Shown in pieces: positions 1-4,933 of a stretch of 5,191 nt of DNA. The DNA lies in the NCBI GenBank assembly GCA_036524155.1, contig DATDCV010000104.1:1-5191 (forward strand), given 5' to 3'. The notes under the pieces were generated by a model. The model was not told the DNA's origin and ran no database searches. It saw nothing but the letters and a program-made list of their open reading frames with translations. How positions within the stretch are numbered: position 1 is the first letter of the stretch; each line of letters starts with the position of its first letter. The translations under genes were made by a program, and so were the position numbers. This DNA is from DATDCV01 sp036524155 (GTDB lineage: Bacteria; Verrucomicrobiota; Verrucomicrobiia; Limisphaerales; UBA8199).

Positions 1-261
1 GGCTTTCCAGAGGCCCAGATACCACATGAACAGGCTTCGAAATCCCGGAAAATAGAAGGCTAGAAATACTAACGGTGTGTAAAGGCCAAGTACGGGGTCC
101 TGTGCCAGGCCGAGCGCCTTCCAAAGCCGGACGACAGGTCCGCTGCTAAGCGGGTAAACCACAAAGAGCAGCAAAAATAACCAGAGCAACCACGAGGTGC
201 CTCGACGTTTTTGCGGTTGGTTTTCCGGAGCGGGAGTCGATTGGTCGGGCTGGGATTCCAT
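1..261 (-). CDS. Small membrane protein, N-terminal part (runs off left edge)
   Basis: An ATG at 261-259 opens a minus-strand frame of 87 codons with no stop before the window edge. The product starts with about 20 polar residues (MESQPDQSTP, rich in P, Q and E), then RR at 19-20, then a strongly hydrophobic stretch at about 24-37 (WLLWLFLLLFVVYPL) and a second at about 57-72 (VLGLYTPLVFLAFYF). This pattern predicts an inner-membrane protein with a short cytoplasmic tail and at least two membrane segments. No catalytic motif is visible in the part seen, and I do not recognise the family. There is no clear Shine-Dalgarno sequence before the ATG. The gene is divergent from the exported-protein gene at 720, so the repeats between them lie in the shared upstream region of both. 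The reading frame is supported by the clean polar-to-hydrophobic pattern rather than by known homology. Confidence 0.7.
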   Translation of the reverse strand, partial: MESQPDQSTPAPENQPQKRRGTSWLLWLFLLLFVVYPLSSGPVVRLWKALGLAQDPVLGLYTPLVFLAFYFPGFRSLFMWYLGLWKA

Positions 262-334
262 GGACTGGAATATACTCAAGGCACGGCAGCAAGGGGAGTG
301 AAAACTATGCGGACGGGTATCGACTCAGTCTTGG

Positions 335-410
335 GTCGGAGCGCCGATTTCTAATCGGCTTAACCGAGCCGACGGCCTCCTGTAAGCCGAGTACAACTCG
401 GCGCTCCGAC
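335..410. repeat. Pair of inverted REP-like hairpin units
   Basis: Two 25-nt units face each other. The outer arms are a perfect 13-bp inverted repeat, GTCGGAGCGCCGA at 335-347 and TCGGCGCTCCGAC at 398-410. Each unit also folds on itself: 343-349 pairs with 353-359 (GCCGATT, loop TCT, AATCGGC), and 386-392 pairs with 396-402 (GCCGAGT, loop ACA, ACTCGGC). Read in the same orientation, the units differ at one stem pair (T:A against G:C) and at the middle base of the loop, so pairing is conserved. GGAG lies just 5' of each stem, as reported for REP elements of REP-associated tyrosine transposase (RAYT) systems. No transposase gene is in the window. Role as a REP/BIME-like element is inferred from architecture. 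Confidence 0.7.
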
Positions 411-493
411 ATGAATCGGAACTGTGCTCAGGACGGCAAAGTGGGGGGACACAGAATGCCCGCCACTAGTTACAGTGCCCCGGCTGCTTTCTC

Positions 494-540
494 CCTCTCC
501 CCCGCCAATCCGCGGATTGGCGGGGAGGGTCGGGGAGAGG
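494..540. repeat. Nested C-rich/G-rich palindromic repeat
   Basis: A perfect 26-bp palindrome spans 500-525, with half-site CCCCGCCAATCC followed by a central GC and the mirror half. Around it lies a second inverted repeat, CCTCTCCCC at 494-502 and GGGGAGAGG at 532-540, partly overlapping the inner arms. The two pairings compete because the C run at 500-502 belongs to both. There is no T run after it, so it is not an ordinary intrinsic terminator. From memory, similar CCCTCTCC...GGGGAGAGG elements are dispersed in many Verrucomicrobiota genomes. That family assignment is not shown by this window, where only one copy is seen. Confidence 0.65.
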
Positions 541-719
541 ATGCCCTTGGTTTCTTCCAGAGACAGGTCCATGGCGAGGGCCGGGTTGAGGGAACATTTG
601 CCCACGCCCGTCGAACGTGTTCGAAAACTCAGAGGGCGAAACCGGACCTCGAAAAAACGAGCCAACCACGCTTGCACCCACCAGCTTGCTGATGAAGATT
701 AGTGGCCAACAAGCCGAGT
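541..719. other. Intergenic stretch with no supported gene
   Basis: Frames that are open here on both strands overlap each other and the palindromes and show no recognisable domain, so I read this stretch as non-coding. It completes a 458-bp gene-poor region that begins at 262. The only small structure seen is TCGAAC-GT-GTTCGA at 611-624, a 6-bp stem with a 2-nt gap. No convincing promoter for the downstream gene was found by eye. The stretch directly follows the palindrome at 494-540 and could be part of a longer dispersed repeat, which only a genome comparison would show. Confidence 0.4.
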
Positions 720-1259
720 ATGAGACTATCACGCGTAATTGTTATCCTGCTTCTTAGCGCTGTTGCCGATGCGAACCTGTTGGCCGACACCCCGGCGTAC
801 CTGGACCCACACCTCGAGTGCCTGCGGCCGTTGATCGACAAAACCTGGAAGGGAGAGTTCAAGAACTCAAAACCTGACAAACCCATTATCGATGTTTCGC
901 GATGGGAACGGGCGCTCAACGGCAAGGCGGTGCGCATGCTGCATTCGATCAACGATGGCGCCTACGGCGGCGAAACGATCTTCGTATGGGACGAAAAGAA
1001 GCAAACAGTCGCCTATCACTATTTCACGACGGCCGGTTTCATGACCACAGGAACCCTGGAAGCGAAGGACGGGAAAGTGCTGACCTCCGAGCACGTTTCG
1101 GGGGCCACCGGCGGCGTCACAGAAGTCCGCGGCACCAGCGAGATCCGGGCCGACGGCACGTTTCACGTCAAAACCGAGCATCTCAAGGATGGTGAATGGT
1201 CCCCGGGACACGAGGTGACCTACCGCGAGGCGCCCGAAGCAAAAGTCGTGTTCAAGTAG
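720..1259 (+). CDS. Exported lipocalin-like (DUF1579-like) beta-barrel protein
   Basis: The product is 179 residues from the ATG at 720. An in-frame GTG at 702 would add six residues (MANKPS); I prefer the ATG because the protein then begins with a compact signal peptide: charged start MRLSR, hydrophobic core VIVILLLSAVA, and a signal peptidase I site after ADA (residue 18). There is no lipobox cysteine, so a soluble periplasmic or secreted protein is expected. The mature part has alternating strands with repeated turns of the form dG or DGK, an early KTWKGEF motif (roughly L.G.W.G in lipocalin-like families), RWERALNGKAVRMLHSIND, FVWDEKKQTVAYHYF, and a final GEWSPGHEVTYRE strand. This pattern resembles DUF1579 and other small beta-barrel families; I do not see a definite ligand or active site. 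The gene sits between structured repeats on both sides and probably forms a single-gene transcript. Coding status is firm; family assignment is moderate and function unknown. Confidence 0.8.
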   Translation: MRLSRVIVILLLSAVADANLLADTPAYLDPHLECLRPLIDKTWKGEFKNSKPDKPIIDVSRWERALNGKAVRMLHSINDGAYGGETIFVWDEKKQTVAYHYFTTAGFMTTGTLEAKDGKVLTSEHVSGATGGVTEVRGTSEIRADGTFHVKTEHLKDGEWSPGHEVTYREAPEAKVVFK

Positions 1260-1315
1260 GATTTGGCGCCTCCATTCCTGCCCTCAACCGTTTGGTACTG
1301 GACACGCCAGGCATC

Positions 1316-1420
1316 CGGCGCGCGGACTTCAGTCCGCAGCAACTTCCGTCAGCAGGTGGCATCCACATTCCAGACGCAGTGGTCGGTCGGGCATTGCTGC
1401 GGACTGAAGTCCGCGCGCCG
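1316..1420. repeat. Perfect 27-bp inverted repeat with self-folding arms
   Basis: The arm at 1316-1342 is the exact reverse complement of 1394-1420, with 51 bp between them. Each arm contains the palindromic core GCGGACTTCAGTCCGC (1322-1337, and as GCGGACTGAAGTCCGC at 1399-1414), a 7-bp stem with a 2-nt loop. The element can therefore form either one long hairpin or two small ones. It starts 57 bp after the stop codon at 1259 and ends 117 bp before the decarboxylase start, so it is wholly intergenic. No T run follows, so a classical intrinsic terminator is unlikely; a transcript-end stabiliser or a mobile REP/MITE-like unit are alternatives. The core is one I associate from memory with Verrucomicrobiota genomes. 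Confidence 0.75.
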
Positions 1421-1536
1421 ACCGCGCCGCAACCACCGGCCTCCACGATTGATTGAGGGGTTACAGGGCTTCACATTTTAGGCTTGAACCGGCAGGCCAA
1501 AGCGCCTAAAGCCCCCGCAGCCGATTTACACTGAAC

Positions 1537-2670
1537 ATGACAAACACCCAGTTGCAGCGAATCGCCCGCGAGCACGGCTCACCGGTGGTGGTGATCGATC
1601 ACAATGCGATCCGGAAGAACTATGCCTCCTTCAAACACCACCTGCCCAAGGTGCAGGCTTATTTTGCGGTGAAAGCCAATCCCGAACCGGCGATTGTGCG
1701 GACCCTTTACAAAGCTGGCGCGAGTTTCGACGTCGCTTCCCTGCCCGAGTTCATGCTGGTGTATGAAAACATCAAGCATCTCCCGCCCAAAGAACAGCAG
1801 GATTTCATCTGGGACAAGATCATCTACGCGAACCCAACGAAACCCAAGGAGACCCTGCAGGTGCTCGACCAGTACAAACCGCTGGTGACGTATGACAATT
1901 CAGGCGAGCTGAAAAAGATCAAGCAATACGCCCCGCACGCGGGCGTCGTGTTGCGACTGCGCGTCCCCAACACCGGATCCATGGTAGAACTCTCCTCGAA
2001 ATTCGGCTGCGACCCCGGCGAGGCCGTCGACCTGATCCTCGCCGCGTTCGAGATGGGACTGGTCGCCGAGGGTCTCAGTTTCCATGTCGGCAGCCAGTGC
2101 ACCAATTTCCAGAATTTCGTCCAGGCGCTGGATATCTCCGCGGCGGTGATGAAAGAGGCCAAATCCCGCGGCCGCGAACTCAAGATCCTCGACATTGGCG
2201 GCGGCTTCCCGGCGGCTTACGACCGCCACGTAAAGCCGTTCAGTGCGCTGGCCAGGAAGATCAACGCGGAAATCGACCGCCTCTTCCCCGGAGACATTCA
2301 GATCCTGGCCGAGCCCGGCCGTTTCCTGGTCGCCACGGCGGCAACGTCCATCGCCCGGATCATCGGCAAGGCGGTGCGCGACGGCAAAACCTGCTACTAC
2401 ATCGATGACAGCGTGTACCACACCTTCAGCGGAATCATCTTTGATCACTGCTCCTATCACCTGAAGGCTTTCAAAAAGGGCAAGACCGAGGTCTGCGCCG
2501 TCTTCGGGCAGACCTGTGATGCGCTCGACACGATCTCGCTCTCCGAAGAGCTGCCGGCCCTCGAGATCGAGGACCTGGTTTATTCCGAGAACATCGGCGC
2601 TTACAGCAGCGCGTCCGCGACCTGGTTCAACGGCTTCCCGCCGGCCAAAATCGTTCACGTCAACGAGTAG
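1537..2670 (+). CDS. Ornithine/lysine decarboxylase, PLP fold-type III
   Basis: This 377-residue enzyme belongs to the Orn/DAP/Arg decarboxylase group 2 family (alanine racemase-like TIM barrel plus C-terminal beta domain). It should convert L-ornithine to putrescine, and perhaps L-lysine to cadaverine, in the cytoplasm as an entry step to polyamines. Visible motifs in order: YFAVKANPEP with the PLP lysine K46; SKFG at 154-157; SFHVGSQ with H183 stacking on PLP; the phosphate-binding DIGGGFP at 219-225; EPGR at 259-262; IIFDH with D303, matching the substrate-binding Asp of ODC; GQTCD with C327 and D328, the catalytic cysteine and second substrate acid; and GAYSSASATWFNGF at 354-367 with Y356. 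The dimer-site CD and FDH acids favour ornithine/lysine over diaminopimelate, but ornithine and lysine cannot be separated by eye. Length is normal and nothing is missing. It is not related by fold to E. coli SpeC. No Shine-Dalgarno is seen before the ATG. Confidence 0.93.
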   Translation: MTNTQLQRIAREHGSPVVVIDHNAIRKNYASFKHHLPKVQAYFAVKANPEPAIVRTLYKAGASFDVASLPEFMLVYENIKHLPPKEQQDFIWDKIIYANPTKPKETLQVLDQYKPLVTYDNSGELKKIKQYAPHAGVVLRLRVPNTGSMVELSSKFGCDPGEAVDLILAAFEMGLVAEGLSFHVGSQCTNFQNFVQALDISAAVMKEAKSRGRELKILDIGGGFPAAYDRHVKPFSALARKINAEIDRLFPGDIQILAEPGRFLVATAATSIARIIGKAVRDGKTCYYIDDSVYHTFSGIIFDHCSYHLKAFKKGKTEVCAVFGQTCDALDTISLSEELPALEIEDLVYSENIGAYSSASATWFNGFPPAKIVHVNE

Positions 2671-2717
2671 GCACGAAACCGCCTTGCAGGCTTAGCTCCA
2701 CAGTTTACGGTCAGCAT

Positions 2718-3977
2718 ATGGCGTGGCGCATCCATGATAGTGTCATTCGCGGAGAGGTCGACAACCGCCAGCGCGGCAAGGTTCGCGGGCAGATTTGGCT
2801 CGAAGGTTATTCCCGGCCTATAGTGCTCCAACTGAAAGGCAACGCGGCACCCGACCTCGCCGGCTGCCTGCTCACTTTCGAAAACCCCGGCAAAAGGTTT
2901 CCGATGCCCAAAGACGCCGAGTTGGCCTCCGTCCAACTCGGTACCATCGGTGACCTCACCGCGTCGCGGAAGGTGCGGGTCCTCGATATGCCGGTCGGCG
3001 AGGCGTACGCGCGGAAAAAGCAGGGCCTGGACGTGCCTGAACACATGGCGAATTGCCTGTACTTGGAGTGGTACAGCGAGGCGAACGGCCGCGTCGTTGT
3101 CGAAAGCACCGAATACACGCTGACGATATCACCCCCAGCCTGGCGCCTCAGCCCGGAGGAGGAAACAGATCGGCAAAATGAATCGGCCAAAGGATTCGCC
3201 GGTTTTCTCCAGCGCCTTAGCGACGCTCTTGAAACGAAAAAACACCAGCCGCCGGAAGACAAAGAATGGGACGAGTTCGACTACGAAAAGTTCATGCGCG
3301 AGTGCGATGCCCGGACCGACAAGTACGGTGAGCTGCTGGATAAATACATGGACCACCCCGACCGGGATCGGATTATCGCCCGCGAGATGGGCTGGACTAC
3401 GCTTGAGGAAGCGCTCGAGGCGGAAGAAATGGACAAAGAAGACCGCCCGGCAGACAAGCAGGCTGAGGCCCCCGACGCGCTGAATTTCGAACCTGGCGAA
3501 GAGGAAACGGATCAGCACGCGCTCGAAGTCCCTGACGATATCCCCGAACCGGTGCCGGATCCGGCGACCGAAGGTATCGATTGGGTGCGCAAGGAGGACG
3601 GCCATGTCAGCCATCCGCTGGCCCTGCGGGCGTTCGAGGACGGCGCCGCATTTTGGCATAAACTCAAGGAACTCGGATTGGAGAAACTCGAGGATGAGGA
3701 CCTCGGCGACCTCCTGCACGAGTACCGAACCACCAGCGCCAAATTGGCCGGCGCCCTCAACAGCCTCGCTTACGGCCGCCATTTGACCCAGGGACCGTTC
3801 GTCGTCGCGTGCCTGAAACGCGCGCTCGGCCATTTGCACGCCGCCCAGGCCGCCCTCGAAAAGGTCGTGGACAAGAAACTGTTGCCGACCGAAACCACCA
3901 GCGGGCTCCGCGGGGAGTTTTTCGCCCTCCGGGAGGATGTGCTCAAACTAATGGAAGAGTTCCGGGGCATAACTTGA
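2718..3977 (+). CDS. Uncharacterised 419-aa protein with acidic linker
   Basis: I do not recognise this protein. It lies 47 bp after the decarboxylase in the same direction, with no terminator visible between them, so cotranscription is possible. Residues 1-140 look beta-rich (GKVRGQIWLEGYSRPIVLQLKG, GRVVVESTEYTLTISPP, the first given in part here as QIWLEGYSRPIVLQLKG). Residues 156-235 look helical, with FDYEKFMRECDARTDKYGEL and GWTTLEEALEAEEMDKE. About 236-290 is an acidic, proline-containing, probably disordered linker. Residues 297-416 form a run of amphipathic helices (HPLALRAFEDGAAFWHKLKE, DLLHEYRTTSAKLAGALNSL, CLKRALGHLHAAQAALEKVV, FFALREDVLKLMEEF), suggesting a four-helix bundle. There is no signal peptide or membrane segment, so a cytoplasmic, acidic, modular adaptor-like protein is the plain reading. 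Long open frame, GC-rich third positions and coherent domains make coding status firm. Function is unknown. Confidence 0.85.
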   Translation: MAWRIHDSVIRGEVDNRQRGKVRGQIWLEGYSRPIVLQLKGNAAPDLAGCLLTFENPGKRFPMPKDAELASVQLGTIGDLTASRKVRVLDMPVGEAYARKKQGLDVPEHMANCLYLEWYSEANGRVVVESTEYTLTISPPAWRLSPEEETDRQNESAKGFAGFLQRLSDALETKKHQPPEDKEWDEFDYEKFMRECDARTDKYGELLDKYMDHPDRDRIIAREMGWTTLEEALEAEEMDKEDRPADKQAEAPDALNFEPGEEETDQHALEVPDDIPEPVPDPATEGIDWVRKEDGHVSHPLALRAFEDGAAFWHKLKELGLEKLEDEDLGDLLHEYRTTSAKLAGALNSLAYGRHLTQGPFVVACLKRALGHLHAAQAALEKVVDKKLLPTETTSGLRGEFFALREDVLKLMEEFRGIT

Positions 3978-4011
3978 CCCGCGAAACCGCTAATTTTTCT
4001 CCACACGCGGT

Positions 4012-4041
4012 TTGACAATCTCCGACCGCATTGACTACATT
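4012..4041 (+). promoter_or_regulatory. Sigma70-type promoter of tRNA-Tyr
   Basis: A perfect -35 box TTGACA at 4012-4017 is followed, after 18 bp, by TACATT at 4036-4041, a four-of-six match to TATAAT. Transcription would start near 4048, leaving a leader of roughly 24 nt before the tRNA for RNase P to remove. The leader contains GGCGG-TT-CCGCC (4057-4068), a small hairpin just upstream of the mature 5' end. The position 35 bp downstream of the preceding gene's stop supports an independent tRNA promoter. Confidence 0.6.
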
Positions 4042-4071
4042 CTGCCTCCGCTTTCGGGCGGTTCCGCCTGT

Positions 4072-4157
4072 GGTAGGATACTCAAGCGGTCAACGAGGGC
4101 AGACTGTAAATCTGCTGGCTTACGCCTACGAAGGTTCGAATCCTTCTCCTACCACCA
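4072..4157 (+). tRNA. trnY: tRNA-Tyr (anticodon GTA), CCA encoded
   Basis: The full cloverleaf can be traced. The acceptor stem is GGTAGGA (4072-4078) with TCCTACC (4147-4153), discriminator A at 4154 and encoded CCA at 4155-4157. The D stem is CTC/GAG (4081-4083, 4095-4097). The anticodon stem is GCAGA/TCTGC with loop CTGTAAA, placing the anticodon GTA at 4106-4108, which reads the tyrosine codons UAC and UAU. A long variable arm with a GGC/GCC stem (4117-4119, 4124-4126) marks a class II tRNA, as expected for bacterial tRNA-Tyr. The T arm is GAAGG, loop TTCGAAT, CCTTC (4130-4146). All stems pair cleanly, so the gene should be functional. A further CCA follows directly at 4158-4160. Confidence 0.97.
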
Positions 4158-4333
4158 CCAAAAAACCTTAGAAGAACATCGAGAATCACCCGATCAGGGT
4201 CAATGCCGCCCTCGCCCACAAGGTTAAAGACCTCGCCAACCTTGCCCGCCAACTCGTTCTGTATTCTCGATCTCATTGCGTTCTGCCTTTGTGATTGGGA
4301 AATTCTCGGCACGCGCAGGATTGCCGCAGGGCA

Positions 4334-4933
4334 TCACGAATAGAAGTAGCCAAGCTCCCGAAGAGATTGATACCCGTTCCGGTTCTCGCTATCTGGCCGG
4401 CCAATGATGATGTGGCCCAAGACGTCGATCTTGAGCAGTTGTCCTGCACGAATCAGATCCCGGGTGACCTTGATGTCGGCCTCGCTTGGTGTGGCGTCGC
4501 CGGAGGGGTGATTATGTATCAGCACGACCGCCGCCGCCGCGCCAATCACGGCAGGGCGAAAGACTTCCCGGGGATGTACCAAAATCGTGTCCAAGGTGCC
4601 CGTGGAAATGAAGCAATGACCCTGAATCCTCCGCCGGGTGTTCACCAAGACGACAACGAAGCATTCGACGTCCCGATTGAAGTAAGGATGCGAGGGCACA
4701 TATTCGCGCCAGTAGGCGGCAGCCTTGTCGGGAGTGTCGCACAATTGCATTTCTGTCGGAGTCGGGCACTCGCGCAACCCAAGGATCTTGAACTCCTTGG
4801 GATTGAATAGGCGACCTGAGCCCCGAGGCGTGCGTTTGACGTCCAGCAACGCGGGTTGAAATGACTCGTTCAGCAGCGTCGGCACACCTCCAGCCCTAAG
4901 CGCGGGCTGCCCACCCGGTAACTCCGTTTCCAC
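4334..4933 (-). CDS. RadC-like JAB/JAMM domain protein
   Basis: The 199-residue product has the RadC (MPN/JAB) metalloprotease-fold domain at about 60-199. The metal-binding JAMM signature is complete: E90 in DVECFVVVLVN, then H140-N-H142, S150 and D153 in HNHPSGDATPSEAD. Family landmarks STGTLDTILVHPREVF (110-125) and ADIKVTRDLIRAGQLL are also present. Full-length RadC proteins usually carry an N-terminal helix-hairpin-helix region; this one lacks a recognisable one and has instead about 45 polar, proline/glycine-rich residues. Short RadC-like JAB proteins are common on islands and phages; despite the name, a DNA-repair role is not established. The start is GTG at 4933, the first possible because a TAA stop (4936-4934) lies directly upstream in frame; an inner GTG at residue 17 is an alternative that would keep the domain. 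It follows the upstream frame without a gap, suggesting translational coupling, and is convergent with the tRNA gene. Confidence 0.9.
   Translation of the reverse strand: METELPGGQPALRAGGVPTLLNESFQPALLDVKRTPRGSGRLFNPKEFKILGLRECPTPTEMQLCDTPDKAAAYWREYVPSHPYFNRDVECFVVVLVNTRRRIQGHCFISTGTLDTILVHPREVFRPAVIGAAAAVVLIHNHPSGDATPSEADIKVTRDLIRAGQLLKIDVLGHIIIGRPDSENRNGYQSLRELGYFYS

Noticed and set aside
360..952. Several overlapping open frames on both strands around the repeats
   Set aside because: They run through the palindromes, overlap each other and the signal-peptide gene, and yield compositionally poor products.
1449..1480. Possible promoter TTGAGG to TTTTAG before the decarboxylase
   Set aside because: Both boxes are poor matches to the consensus, so no promoter is claimed.
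1196..1481. Three open frames across the 27-bp inverted repeat
   Set aside because: Their openness comes from the repeat sequence read in both directions; no domain or start signal supports translation.
1900..2658. Long minus-strand open frame (252 codons) opposite the decarboxylase
   Set aside because: It is the antisense shadow of a gene with every catalytic motif intact; its own translation is low-complexity and matches no fold I know.
3129..3839. Minus-strand open frame of 236 codons opposite the 419-residue gene
   Set aside because: It arises from GC-rich third positions of the plus-strand gene; the plus-strand product has coherent domains and the antisense does not.
3984..4013. Inverted repeat AAACCGC / GCGGTTT after the 419-residue gene, with a T run in its loop
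   Set aside because: The T run is inside the loop rather than after the stem and the 16-nt loop is large; it is not a convincing terminator and its right arm overlaps the tRNA -35 box.
4012..4227. Plus-strand open frame spanning the tRNA
   Set aside because: It reads through the promoter and the whole tRNA-Tyr gene and is not a credible protein.
4178..4271. 9-bp inverted repeat ATCGAGAAT / ATTCTCGAT between the tRNA and the RadC-like gene
   Set aside because: Arms are short and 76 bp apart with no extension; it is likely to be chance.
4295..4810. Plus-strand open frame of 171 codons
   Set aside because: It is the complement of the RadC-like gene, which has a complete JAMM signature on the minus strand.
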